Assembly: GCA_902774015.1 (NCBI GenBank)
Contig: CACYHB010000002.1
Location: 57,775-121,774, forward strand
Reading direction: 5' to 3'
DNA: 64,000 nucleotides
From: Oscillospiraceae bacterium
Lineage (GTDB): Bacteria > Bacillota > Clostridia > Oscillospirales > Oscillospiraceae
Positions 17,345 through 26,099 of the stretch are shown piece after piece; within the stretch, counting starts at the first letter, position 1, and every line of letters begins with the position of its first letter. The translations under genes and the position numbers were made by a program. The notes under the pieces are model-generated. The model was not told the DNA's origin, ran no database searches, and saw only the letters and a list, made by a program, of their open reading frames with translations.

Positions 17345-18340
17345 TCACTTCCGGCGCAGGAGACGGATATCATCGCCCGCAAAGGGGAGGCACAGGAATT
17401 CTCCGGCCAGCCGGGAGGAAATCTGACCGCCGTACAGATCCTCGATCTGCTCGTTCGTGCAGTTGGTGCTGATGATGGTCTTTCTGCCGTTGACGAGGCG
17501 GGTGTTGATAAGGGTGTACAGCGCGCTGACGGACATGGGCGTGACCATTTCGGTGCCCAGATCGTCCAGGATCATCAGCTCACAGGAGAGCATGCGCTCC
17601 ACCCGGCGATTGGCCTGCTCCTGCTCCTCGGGGGAACGGGAGAACCTCTGCCGTTCGAAGGCGGAAAGCGCGGAAGCTGCGGTATCGTAGCACACGGAAC
17701 AGCCTTTGCCCGCCACCACGCGGGCAATGCAGGCGGAGAGATAGGTTTTGCCGAGCCCCGGCCGTCCCTGGAGGAGAAGGTTTGAGGAAACGCGGGGGAA
17801 GTTTTCCGCAAATTTGCGGCAGCTTTCCAGTGCGATCTGGGCCATTTCCCGGGGAATGCAGCCATACTTCGGCTCATAGTCGGCGGAATAGAGCGTCAGA
17901 TCGAAATGCTCAAAGCTCTCGTCTCCGCTCTGCAGCAGCACGCCCAGTTCCTTTGTCAGTTCCTGGTGATAGAGCCTGTCCAGACAGTCGCAGGGGCCGG
18001 AGGGGCCGTTGCCCGTGTCGCGGCATTTGGGGCAGCTCACGATCTCGTCCAGATAGTCCATGGGCAGACCGTTTTCCACCAGCAGCTCCGCGCGGAGGGC
18101 CTGGGTTTCCAGATTATCCTTCTCCAGTGCGGCGATCTGCTTTTTCATATCCGCGGGGTGGCGAATGGTAAGGGAAAGGAGTGTGCGCATCTGCTCGCGC
18201 ATCCGGGCGTCAAGACGGGAGATCTCGGGGATGCGCGCATAGACCGTGCGGACACGGCGCTGATGCTCGGCTTCGTTGTCGGCGCGGTTTTTCTCCAGTT
18301 GTGCTCTGGCACGCGCCAGAAGCTGTCCGTCATAGGGCAC
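17345..18340 (-). CDS. dnaC: DnaC/DnaI-like helicase loader ATPase
   Basis: A 331-residue AAA+ protein that loads the replicative helicase. An N-terminal coiled region and a small zinc-binding part (CPKCRDTG...CDCL, about 100-120) precede the Walker A GRPGLGKTYLS (about residue 192) and Walker B LMILDDLGTEM. The start is GTG with GGGAGG upstream, 14 bp after the dnaD-like gene, and the pair forms an operon as in other Firmicutes. Confidence 0.9.
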   Translation of the reverse strand: MPYDGQLLARARAQLEKNRADNEAEHQRRVRTVYARIPEISRLDARMREQMRTLLSLTIRHPADMKKQIAALEKDNLETQALRAELLVENGLPMDYLDEIVSCPKCRDTGNGPSGPCDCLDRLYHQELTKELGVLLQSGDESFEHFDLTLYSADYEPKYGCIPREMAQIALESCRKFAENFPRVSSNLLLQGRPGLGKTYLSACIARVVAGKGCSVCYDTAASALSAFERQRFSRSPEEQEQANRRVERMLSCELMILDDLGTEMVTPMSVSALYTLINTRLVNGRKTIISTNCTNEQIEDLYGGQISSRLAGEFLCLPFAGDDIRLLRRK

Positions 18341-18354
18341 AGCGTTCGCCTCCC

Positions 18355-19299
18355 TCAGATTTTGTCAATGATTTTGCGCAGCGCGTCCATGTCCACAGGC
18401 CTGGCCTCACTCTGGCCTTTCTGCCGCGTCGATGGGCGTCTGGTGTCCTTCTCCCGGATCTCTTCGGCAGTGTGCAGCCCCATGTTGTGCCAGCTCAGGA
18501 GGATTTTGTTCATGTAGGGCCATTTGAGGGCGTTGGTCTGGGTCAGGGTGCGGTCATAGGCAATGGCGATAGCGTCCTCATGAAAGCCCATGTCCAGCCA
18601 CGAGCCGATGTATTTTTCTTCAGTAGCCGTAAGCTCCCGGCCGTATATGTTCAGCAGGATTTTGATCTGCCCGAGCTCTCCCCGCCGGGCCTTCTGCTCG
18701 GCGATATAGCTCTCCGCCTGCTCGAGCGTCATGATCTCCTGCCGCGCCCACTCGTATGCCAGCTTCTCGATAGCCTTGGCGGAGGGACGGCGGCTGCTGC
18801 CGAAGCGCTCGGCAAACTGCTCGCCGCAGTTGGTGATCAGCATGATGATCACCTCCGCCGGCAGTCCCAGATAGTCGTAGATGCCGAAGAGCACGCGCAT
18901 ATCGTTGCTGCTGAGATTCCGGCCGATCACCCGGGCGGCCTCCGCCAGAACGGCGGAGAAGGCCGGATCCTCCCGGCTGCGGCGGGTCAGATCCTCTGCC
19001 GTATACTGCGGCGTCTCTTCCGCGGGCGGAAGGATCCCCCCCCGGGATACGGGCGGACGGGGCTCATCTCCGTCTGCGCCGCCGGGGGAGAGGGGGAGCA
19101 GCTGCATCCGGCTCAGTTTTTCCTCCGCCTCGCAGATTTCCCGCTTCGTGCGGCAAAGCGCTGCGGCGGCCAGCTCCAGGTCGGCGCTGCCGCTGCGCAG
19201 AATATGGAGATACAGCAGCGCCATGTCCCCGTCATGCGCGGCGACGAGCCTGTCCAAAGCCTGGGCGCTGATGCATTTTTCCGTGTTGCTTCCCTGCAT
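18355..19299 (-). CDS. dnaD: DnaD-domain replication protein
   Basis: A 314-residue protein with two consecutive DnaD/DnaB-II type domains, about residues 120-195 (LSSNDMRVLFGIYDYLGLP) and 200-280 (ELTATEEKYIGSWLDMGF, then WPYMNKIL). It acts in primosome assembly with DnaC. An N-terminal helical part and a low-complexity linker precede them; the linker is encoded through a run of eight G on the coding strand (19036-19043), a potential slippage site. It is first in the dnaD-dnaC operon. Confidence 0.9.
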   Translation of the reverse strand: MQGSNTEKCISAQALDRLVAAHDGDMALLYLHILRSGSADLELAAAALCRTKREICEAEEKLSRMQLLPLSPGGADGDEPRPPVSRGGILPPAEETPQYTAEDLTRRSREDPAFSAVLAEAARVIGRNLSSNDMRVLFGIYDYLGLPAEVIIMLITNCGEQFAERFGSSRRPSAKAIEKLAYEWARQEIMTLEQAESYIAEQKARRGELGQIKILLNIYGRELTATEEKYIGSWLDMGFHEDAIAIAYDRTLTQTNALKWPYMNKILLSWHNMGLHTAEEIREKDTRRPSTRQKGQSEARPVDMDALRKIIDKI

Positions 19300-19347
19300 G
19301 TTTCAGCCTCTGTGTTCCGATTCAAAATTTATTTACAAGCAAAAAGC

Positions 19348-19376
19348 ATTATAGCATCAAAATTGACTTGTCGCAA
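19348..19376 (-). promoter_or_regulatory. Promoter of dnaD-dnaC
   Basis: On the minus strand TTGCGA (19371-19376), 17-bp spacer, TATAAT (19348-19353). It overlaps the divergent promoter for the U32 peptidase side, so the two could interfere or be co-regulated. Confidence 0.75.
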
Positions 19377-19397
19377 TAGGCAGCTGTGTGTTATAAT
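19368..19397 (+). promoter_or_regulatory. Promoter in front of hairpin element A
   Basis: TTGTCG (19368-19373), 18-bp spacer, TATAAT (19392-19397) on the plus strand. A second TATAAT (19407-19412) corresponds by alignment to the -10 box that precedes copy B at 39 kb. Transcription from here would run through the hairpin element into the U32 peptidase gene. Confidence 0.6.
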
Positions 19398-19420
19398 ACC
19401 ATGAATTATAATGATTATAT

Positions 19421-19612
19421 GATGGCGAAAAGCCAAACAGTTTTTCGCCGCGCCGCTTAAGCGGCGCAGCAAAACAGCCCGGCTGTTTTGCCATATACGC
19501 ATTGCAGCGTCCATCGGGCGAATGATTCCAGAAATCACTCGCAGCCAGACGGGTCGTTTGGCTGCGCATTCAATCGAATTCTCGGTTGATTGCGTTATCC
19601 GAGGATCAATAA
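19421..19612 (+). repeat. Seven-hairpin structured element, copy A (possible leader RNA)
   Basis: Seven consecutive stem-loops: GGCGAAAA/TTTTTCGCC, GCGCCGC/GCGGCGC (19450-19467), GCAAAACAGCC/GGCTGTTTTGC, ACGC/GCGT, GCGAATGATT/AATCACTCGC, GCAGCCA/TGGCTGC, and TCAATC/GGTTGA. The same string of hairpins in the same order is found on the minus strand at 38913-39105, with compensatory changes in stems 2, 4 and 6. It lies between a promoter and the U32 peptidase gene. No reading frame is supported in it. It may be a structured leader, an independent RNA or a repetitive element forming cruciforms. Confidence 0.8.
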
Positions 19613-19684
19613 CATGATTATCGCGCAGGAAAACCGCATCCCGGAGAAGGACTTTTTCTGCGAAGGATATAAAGGAGCAAAGAC

Positions 19685-21766
19685 ATGATAGAGCTGCTCT
19701 CGCCGGCTGGCGCGCCGGAAGCTGTGATCGCCGCCGTGCAGAACGGAGCGGACGCCGTGTATCTGGGCATGGGCGACTTCAACGCCCGCCGCGGCGCCAG
19801 GAATTTCTCCGACGAGGAGTTTGAAAAGGCTGTCCGATACTGCCGCATCCGCGGCTGCAAGGTCTATGTGACCCTCAACACCCTGGTCAACGACAGGGAA
19901 GTGGAGAGCGCGGTCAAGGCCGCGGGCCTCGCCTCCGACCTGGGGGCGGACGGCATCATCATCCAGGATCTTGGCCTGATCCGGGCTGTGCGCAGGGCGC
20001 TGCCGGATATCCCGCTGCATGCCAGCACCCAGATGAGCATCCACAATCTGGCGGGCGTCGAAGCTGCCGCGGAGATGGGCCTGACCCGTGCTGTGCTGGC
20101 GCGGGAGCTGAGCCTGGAACAAATCAAATATATTACGAGCCGCGCCTCCATCGAGACGGAAGTCTTCGTGCACGGGGCGCTGTGCTTCTGCCATTCAGGC
20201 CAGTGTTACATGTCCGCCATGATCGGCCGCCGCAGCGGCAACCGGGGCATGTGCGCCCAGCCCTGCCGCATGCAGTACAGCCTCACCGGCAGCAACGAAG
20301 AGCACCCGCTCTCCCTGAAGGACTGCTGCCTGGTGGACCGGCTCGACGAGCTGGAGGAGGCCGGCGTCGCATGCCTGAAGATCGAAGGACGCATGAAACG
20401 GCCGGAGTATACGGCCATCGTCACGGGGATCTATGCCAAAGCCCTCAAGGAGCACCGCAAGCCCACAAAAGAGGAGATGCAGCTTCTGGAGCAGGCTTTC
20501 TCCCGCCAGGGCTTCACCCAGGGTTATTTCAACGGCGACAAACAGGATATGCTCGGTACCCGCACGGAGCAGGATCGGGCGGACGAGGCCATTTTTACCA
20601 CCGCGCGCAAGGCCTATGCCGACGGCGAACTGCGCCGTGTGCCGGTGCACTTTTACACGGTGGCGGAGAAGGGCATGCCCATCCGCGCCATTGCTTTTGA
20701 CGATGAAGGGCACAAGGCCGTGACCTACGGCGCGGTGCCGGAGCGGGCACGGCGGCAGGGCCTGACCGACGGCTACCTGACCGAACAGATGTTCAAAACC
20801 GGCGGCACGCCGTACAGCGTGGTGGAAAACAGAGCAAAGACCGAGCCGGGCCTGTTCCTCCCCGCGGCGGAGATCAACAAGCTGCGGCGGGACCTGGTGT
20901 CCCAGCTTTCCGAGGAGCGGGCGAAGCCCCCGATGCGCGCCCACGGTCCTCTGCCCGCGGCACCCGGGAACGTGACGCCCGTGGGGGACCCGAAGATCAT
21001 CTTCCAACTGCGCACCGAGGAGCAGCTCACGCCGGAACTGGCGGAGCTGAAGCCGGATTATCTCTACGTCCCCGCACAGCTGATGGCCGAGCGCTATGAG
21101 CGCATCCTGCCCTTTGTCAACCAGGGCGTCGTCCCTGTGGCGGTGCTTCCACGCATCGTGACCGACGGGGAGATGCGGCCGCTGTATGAGAATCTGCAGA
21201 AGCTCTTTGATCTTGGCGTGAACGAGGCGCTGGTGGGCAATCTGGGGCACATCGTACTCGCCCGCAGCGTGGGCTTCAAGCTTCGCGGCGATTTCGGACT
21301 CAATGCCTTCAACGCCCATTCCATGGAGGTGCTGCGGGAGGCGGGCTTCCTCTCGGCGACGGCCTCCTTTGAGCTGCGCCTGAGCCAGATCCGCGATATG
21401 GCGAAGCCCATCGACACCGAGGCGATCATTTACGGGCGCCTTCCTGTGATGGTCTCGGATCAGAATCTGCTGAAAAACGCCTCCGGCCGCGCTAACCCCT
21501 TGCCGGGAGAACTGGCGGACCGGATGGGTTCTGTTTTCCCCGTTGTCAGCGAACCTGGCGAGCGGACCGTGATCTACAACGCCCATAAGCTCTATCTCGC
21601 CGATAAGAAGGAAGACCTCTATGCCGCCGGCCTCTGGGGGCTGCGGCTGCTGTTCTCCACCGAGAGTCCGCGCGAGTGCGTGGAGGTTGCCAAGGGCCAC
21701 CTGGGCTATTCCGACTACCGGCCCAATGTGCTGACACGGGGACTGTACTACCGGGGCGTTGAGTGA
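19685..21766 (+). CDS. U32 family peptidase / RlhA-like, with DUF3656
   Basis: A 693-residue protein of peptidase family U32. The N-terminal barrel holds the signature HGALCFCHSGQCYMS followed by GNRGMCAQPCR (about residues 165-200), cysteines that in RlhA-type members belong to an Fe-S cluster site. A DUF3656-type C-terminal region follows. Relatives hydroxylate tRNA or 23S rRNA cytidine or uridine (RlhA, TrhP); classical collagenase activity is doubtful. AAAGGAG lies 8 bp before the ATG. maf follows after 41 bp. Confidence 0.88.
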   Translation: MIELLSPAGAPEAVIAAVQNGADAVYLGMGDFNARRGARNFSDEEFEKAVRYCRIRGCKVYVTLNTLVNDREVESAVKAAGLASDLGADGIIIQDLGLIRAVRRALPDIPLHASTQMSIHNLAGVEAAAEMGLTRAVLARELSLEQIKYITSRASIETEVFVHGALCFCHSGQCYMSAMIGRRSGNRGMCAQPCRMQYSLTGSNEEHPLSLKDCCLVDRLDELEEAGVACLKIEGRMKRPEYTAIVTGIYAKALKEHRKPTKEEMQLLEQAFSRQGFTQGYFNGDKQDMLGTRTEQDRADEAIFTTARKAYADGELRRVPVHFYTVAEKGMPIRAIAFDDEGHKAVTYGAVPERARRQGLTDGYLTEQMFKTGGTPYSVVENRAKTEPGLFLPAAEINKLRRDLVSQLSEERAKPPMRAHGPLPAAPGNVTPVGDPKIIFQLRTEEQLTPELAELKPDYLYVPAQLMAERYERILPFVNQGVVPVAVLPRIVTDGEMRPLYENLQKLFDLGVNEALVGNLGHIVLARSVGFKLRGDFGLNAFNAHSMEVLREAGFLSATASFELRLSQIRDMAKPIDTEAIIYGRLPVMVSDQNLLKNASGRANPLPGELADRMGSVFPVVSEPGERTVIYNAHKLYLADKKEDLYAAGLWGLRLLFSTESPRECVEVAKGHLGYSDYRPNVLTRGLYYRGVE

Positions 21767-21807
21767 TTGCAAAGGACAGAAATCAATAAGGGATAAACAG
21801 GGGTATT

Positions 21808-22380
21808 ATGACTTTTATTTTGGCCTCCGGCTCTCCGCGACGCAGGGAACTGATGGAGATGCTGGGCGTAAAGGATTTGAAAATCATCCCCGCAAAAGGG
21901 GAGGAGCACGGCCCCGAGGGGGCGGGACCCCGGGAGCTGGTGATGGCGCTCGCCGCCGCGAAGGCGGAGGAGGTCGCCGCTGAGGCCGGGGAGGACGACG
22001 TGATCATCGCGGCCGATACCATTGTGTGGTACGACGGGCGTCCCTTCGGGAAACCCCGCTCTCGGGAGCACGCCGCCGAGATGCTGCGCATGCTCTCGGG
22101 CAACACCCACCATGTCTATACCGGCGTGGCGGTGCTGCGCGGTGGAGTGGAGCGGCTGGGCTTTGAGTGCACGGCCGTGCATTTCCGTGAGATCGCCGAG
22201 GAGGAGATCCAGCGCTATATCGAAAGCGGCGAACCCATGGACAAGGCCGGCGCCTACGGGGCGCAGGGCCTGGGCGCGCTCTTCGTGCGCGGCATCGAGG
22301 GTGACTTTTTTAACGTGATGGGCCTGCCCCTCTGCAGGCTGGACGCAATGCTGAAAGAGCAGGGAGTTGGACTTCTTTGA
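21808..22380 (+). CDS. maf: Maf-family nucleoside triphosphate pyrophosphatase
   Basis: A 190-residue house-cleaning enzyme that hydrolyses dTTP/UTP or modified nucleotides to monophosphates. ILASGSPRRRELM at the N-terminus, IIAADTIVWYDG, GKPRSREHAAEML and DKAGAYGAQG are the standard family motifs. Its stop overlaps the TTG start of mreC, placing it in the shape-determination operon as in many Firmicutes. Confidence 0.95.
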   Translation: MTFILASGSPRRRELMEMLGVKDLKIIPAKGEEHGPEGAGPRELVMALAAAKAEEVAAEAGEDDVIIAADTIVWYDGRPFGKPRSREHAAEMLRMLSGNTHHVYTGVAVLRGGVERLGFECTAVHFREIAEEEIQRYIESGEPMDKAGAYGAQGLGALFVRGIEGDFFNVMGLPLCRLDAMLKEQGVGLL

Positions 22381-23219
22381 AAGAATATCTGAAGAAAAAC
22401 GGAATCCGGATCGCCGTGATCGTGCTGGCGGTGGCGCTGCTGGTGGGCTTGGGCAATGCGGCGCGCGACGGACAGATCGGCGTCGTGCACAATGCTACCG
22501 GCGTTTTGAGCGCACCTATGCAGAAGGTCTTGAGCTCCACGGTCAATCTTTTCAACAGTATCTACGGCTATCTGTACAAATACGATTCCCTGATGGCGGA
22601 GAATGAATCGCTGCGCGCCCAGCTTGCCGATGCGCAGAAATCGGCCCGCGACGGCATCGAGGCCTCGGAGGAGAACGTGCGCCTGCGCGAGGCGCTCTAT
22701 CTGCGCCAGAAGCACACGGACTATATTCTTGAATCCGCCAAGGTGGTGCTCTGGTCCTCCTCCAACTGGTCCTCCTCCTTTACCATCAGCAAAGGAGCCA
22801 CCAGCGGCATCGAGCTCAACGACCCGGTCATCACCGAATACGGCGCCCTGGTCGGGCAGGTCACCGAGCTGGGGGCTACCTGGGCCACCGTCAGCACGCT
22901 CATTGACGTGGATATGAGCGTGGGCGCCTATGTGGGCTCCAATGGCAGCTCCGGCATGGTAGTGGGAGAATATGCCCTCATGCGCGACAAAACGGCCAAG
23001 CTCACTTTTCTGGCCGACGGCGCGCAGATCTTCACCGGCGACGAGGTCCTGACCTCCGGCTCCGGCGGCGCGTTTCCGGCCGGTCTTGTGATCGGCACGC
23101 TCACCAGTGTCCAGTCCGAGGCAGGCGGCCAGATCGAGTACGGCGTGGTCACGCCCCAGTGTGATCTGGACGCGCTGGTGCAGGTTTTCATCATCAAGGA
23201 TTTTCAGGTGATAGAGTGA
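22377..23219 (+). CDS. mreC: Rod shape-determining protein MreC
   Basis: A 280-residue bitopic membrane protein of the elongasome. One N-terminal transmembrane helix (about 9-27), a coiled coil (about 65-105), then the extracytoplasmic beta-barrel domains with NWSSSFTISKGATSGIELNDPVI. The start is TTG, overlapping the maf stop (TTGA), with GGGAG upstream. It is followed by mreD with a GTGA overlap. Confidence 0.93.
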   Translation: MKEYLKKNGIRIAVIVLAVALLVGLGNAARDGQIGVVHNATGVLSAPMQKVLSSTVNLFNSIYGYLYKYDSLMAENESLRAQLADAQKSARDGIEASEENVRLREALYLRQKHTDYILESAKVVLWSSSNWSSSFTISKGATSGIELNDPVITEYGALVGQVTELGATWATVSTLIDVDMSVGAYVGSNGSSGMVVGEYALMRDKTAKLTFLADGAQIFTGDEVLTSGSGGAFPAGLVIGTLTSVQSEAGGQIEYGVVTPQCDLDALVQVFIIKDFQVIE

Positions 23220-23740
23220 GCTTGAACGAACTGAGAGATTATATCGCCAGGGAAATCCTGTCGCGGATCAAGGTGCGGCGGGTGCTGCTGTACGCGCTGT
23301 ACATGTTCCTGGCGCTGCTGACGCAGAACATGCTGTTTACGGAGCTTCGCATCGCGGGGGTATGCCCGATGATCCTTCCGGCGGTCGTCGTGGCGGTGGG
23401 CATGTTCGAGGGCGCCACCTGGGGCGCTCTGTTCAGCCTGATCCTGGGCGTTTTCGCGGATATGGCCTTTGTGGAGAACATGATCCTCTTCACGCTGCTG
23501 TTTCCCGCGCTCGCCTTTGCCTCGGGCTTCGTCTCCACGTTTTTCATCAACCGCCGCTTCTTCGCCTTTATGGGCGCAGCCTTTCTGGCGCTGCTCATTA
23601 CGGGCTTCGTGCAGATGCTGCGGACCGTGGCCGTGGACACCTTCGCCGTTGTCATGTTCCGCACCGTGATCCTGCAGACCCTCTGGTCCCTGCCCTTTGC
23701 CATCCTGGCTTACCTCCCGCCGGCCAGATGGATCGAGTGA
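23216..23740 (+). CDS. mreD: Rod shape-determining protein MreD
   Basis: A 174-residue polytopic membrane protein with about five hydrophobic helices, lying between mreC and the class B penicillin-binding protein, the usual place of mreD. The GTG start overlaps the mreC stop by three bases. Sequence identity of this family is low, so the assignment rests on size, topology and context. Confidence 0.88.
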   Translation: MSLNELRDYIAREILSRIKVRRVLLYALYMFLALLTQNMLFTELRIAGVCPMILPAVVVAVGMFEGATWGALFSLILGVFADMAFVENMILFTLLFPALAFASGFVSTFFINRRFFAFMGAAFLALLITGFVQMLRTVAVDTFAVVMFRTVILQTLWSLPFAILAYLPPARWIE

Positions 23741-23796
23741 TTCTCCGCCCCTCCGCAAGGGGCGGCAGAGGGACGGGAAAGTCCAGGACGAAAACA

Positions 23797-23849
23797 AATA
23801 ACCTTCAGTCTGGTCTGTGACCAGCCGGCTCCCTTTGACAGGGAGCCTA
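23797..23849. repeat. Two-hairpin intergenic repeat, copy 1
   Basis: CCTTCAGTCTGGTC-TGT-GACCAG followed by GGCTCCC-TTTGACA-GGGAGCC. A related unit with different stems occurs at 28156-28200. A further stem CGCCCCT/AGGGGCG lies just upstream (23745-23765). It may work as a terminator or processing site between mreD and mrdA. Confidence 0.7.
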
Positions 23850-23864
23850 TAAGGAAAAAGACTT

Positions 23865-25994
23865 ATGAGCAGAAATCTGATCAAACCCGGCCGGATCGCC
23901 GCCATGGCGGTGATCCTGGTCGTCATCCTTTCCATCTTCCTGGTCCGGCTCTATAACCTCCAGATCGTGGAGGGAGAAAAATACTACAGCCAGGCCAGCG
24001 CGATCAGCGAAACCCAGCGCGCCGTTACGGCGGCCAGAGGCAACATCCTTGACCGCTACGGCCGCGTCCTGGTGAGCAACAAGGAATGCTACAACCTGAA
24101 GATCGACGTGACCAAGCTTTTCGCCAACTCCGACCCCAACGCGATCATTCTGCAGCTGGTGAAGATGGTGCAGAGCTATGGCGACAGCTATACCGACGAT
24201 CTGCCGATCAGCATGGAGCCGCCCTTTACCTACAACGAGAACATGACCGAGATCCAGCGCACCATGCTCCAGGCCTACTTCAAGGACAAAGGGAAGGCAC
24301 TGCCGGAGAATCCTACGGCGGTGGAACTTCTCAGTTACATGCGCACCCGCTACGACATTGACAACAGCTACACCTCTGAGGAAATGCGCATGATCGCGGG
24401 CGTCCGCTACTCCATCAACGTGCGCTACGCCGTCAACACAGCCGACTACATGTTTGTCGAGGACGCCAGCATGGAGCTCATCTCCTCCATCATGGAGAAC
24501 AAGCTCTCCGGCATCGAGGTGGAGCGGGCTTTCACCCGCGACTACGGCACACCCTATGCTGCCCATCTGCTGGGCTATGTGGGCCTGATGACCCAGGAGG
24601 AGTTCGAGCGCTACTCACTGCTGGACTACGCCAATGACGCGGTGGTCGGCAAGGACGGGATAGAGTACGCCTTCGAGACCGACCTGCACGGCAAGGACGG
24701 TGAAGTGATCGAGTATCGCAACGCTGCCGGCACCATCCTCTCCACGGTCTATCTGGAGGACCCGGAACCCGGGCACCATATCTACCTGACGATTGACATT
24801 GCGCTGCAGGAGCAGGTGGAGAAGATCATGGCCCACGGCATCGACATCATGCGCACCGACCGCTCCCAGCTCCGCGCCGAGCGAACCGCCGCAGGCGAGT
24901 ACGATCCGGAGACCAAGGACGAAATCACCGGCGCCGCCATCGTGGTGGTGAACGTCAAGACCGGCGAACCCCTGGCCATCGCCAGCTGGCCCACCTTTGA
25001 CGTGTCCACGATCATAGAAAAATACGCGGAACTGCTGGAGACGCCCAACGCGCCGCTCTTCAACCGGGCTCTGATGGGCGCCTACGCCCCCGGCTCCACT
25101 TTCAAGCCGTGCGTGGCCATGGCCTGCCTGACCGAGGGCATCATCAACACCGAGTTCAAGGTCAAGTGCGAGGGCGTCTTCACCCGATATGCGGCGGAAG
25201 GCTACGCGCCTGAGTGCTGGATCTGGCGTGCAAGCTCAAACCCCAACGAGCATTGGACCCACGGCGAGGACAATGTGGTCCTCGCGCTGCGCGATTCCTG
25301 CAATTACTTCTTCTACACCATCAGCCACGAGCTGGGCATCGACGAAATGGGCAACTATGCCCACGCTTTCGGACTGGGCGTCCCCACCGGGATCGAGCTG
25401 GTGGAGACCTACGGCAACATGTCCAACGCCGCCAACCACGCCGACTATACCGGGACCACGTGGCGTATCGGTGACACGCTGCAGGCAGGCATTGGTCAGT
25501 CCGACTCCATCTTCTCTCCGCTGCAGATCGCGGAATACTGCGCCACGGTCGCCAACTCCGGCTATCGGCACTCCGCCTCCATCCTGAAGGCCATCCGCAG
25601 CTACGATTACAGCCAGGTCCTGTACGAGCGCGAGAGCGAGGTGCTCAGCATCGTGCAGTCTGACGAGTGGAACTGGGACGCTGTGCACGAGGGCATGCAT
25701 CTGGTGCTTCATGACTGGTCTGTCAACTCCGCCAACGCCGAGTGGTGGGCGGACTGCGCCTGGGACGTGGCCGGCAAGACCGGGACCGCACAGAAGGGTG
25801 AAAAGATCACCAACGACGGTATTTTCATGTGTTATGCTCCCTTTGACGATCCGGAAGTTGCGATCGCCGTGGTGGTCGAGCGCGGCGGCAGCGGCGCCAG
25901 CACCCAGTTCATGGCCCGCCAGGTCATGGACGCCTATATCAACATCAAGAGCTACAGCGACACCTCCGAACCGGAGATGGGGCTGCTCAAGTGA
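23865..25994 (+). CDS. mrdA: Penicillin-binding protein 2 (class B transpeptidase)
   Basis: A 709-residue elongasome transpeptidase. One N-terminal membrane anchor (about 9-30) and the pedestal domain precede the transpeptidase domain. The three motifs are visible: S411 in APGSTFKP, S478-C-N480 (RDSCNYFF) and K638-T-G (GKTGTA). It cross-links peptidoglycan during elongation with MreC, MreD and a SEDS glycosyltransferase (not in this window). It ends the U32-maf-mreCD-mrdA group. Confidence 0.94.
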   Translation: MSRNLIKPGRIAAMAVILVVILSIFLVRLYNLQIVEGEKYYSQASAISETQRAVTAARGNILDRYGRVLVSNKECYNLKIDVTKLFANSDPNAIILQLVKMVQSYGDSYTDDLPISMEPPFTYNENMTEIQRTMLQAYFKDKGKALPENPTAVELLSYMRTRYDIDNSYTSEEMRMIAGVRYSINVRYAVNTADYMFVEDASMELISSIMENKLSGIEVERAFTRDYGTPYAAHLLGYVGLMTQEEFERYSLLDYANDAVVGKDGIEYAFETDLHGKDGEVIEYRNAAGTILSTVYLEDPEPGHHIYLTIDIALQEQVEKIMAHGIDIMRTDRSQLRAERTAAGEYDPETKDEITGAAIVVVNVKTGEPLAIASWPTFDVSTIIEKYAELLETPNAPLFNRALMGAYAPGSTFKPCVAMACLTEGIINTEFKVKCEGVFTRYAAEGYAPECWIWRASSNPNEHWTHGEDNVVLALRDSCNYFFYTISHELGIDEMGNYAHAFGLGVPTGIELVETYGNMSNAANHADYTGTTWRIGDTLQAGIGQSDSIFSPLQIAEYCATVANSGYRHSASILKAIRSYDYSQVLYERESEVLSIVQSDEWNWDAVHEGMHLVLHDWSVNSANAEWWADCAWDVAGKTGTAQKGEKITNDGIFMCYAPFDDPEVAIAVVVERGGSGASTQFMARQVMDAYINIKSYSDTSEPEMGLLK

Positions 25995-26030
25995 GCCGCG
26001 GCCGCGGTGTTCATTAAGTTTTTTTAATTG

Positions 26031-26059
26031 TTGCATCCATAGTTTTTTCGGTTTATAAT
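26031..26059 (+). promoter_or_regulatory. Promoter of the methylglyoxal synthase-like gene
   Basis: TTGCAT (26031-26036), 17-bp spacer, TATAAT (26054-26059), about 40 bp before the TTG start. Confidence 0.8.
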
Positions 26060-26099
26060 AAATCGGATACATTCTTAGATAAAAGGAAGTGAGCGGCGC

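Noticed and set aside
19036-19043. Run of eight C in dnaD as a phase-variation switch
   Set aside because: The gene is a probable essential replication factor and the run lies in a linker; noted as a slippage risk only.
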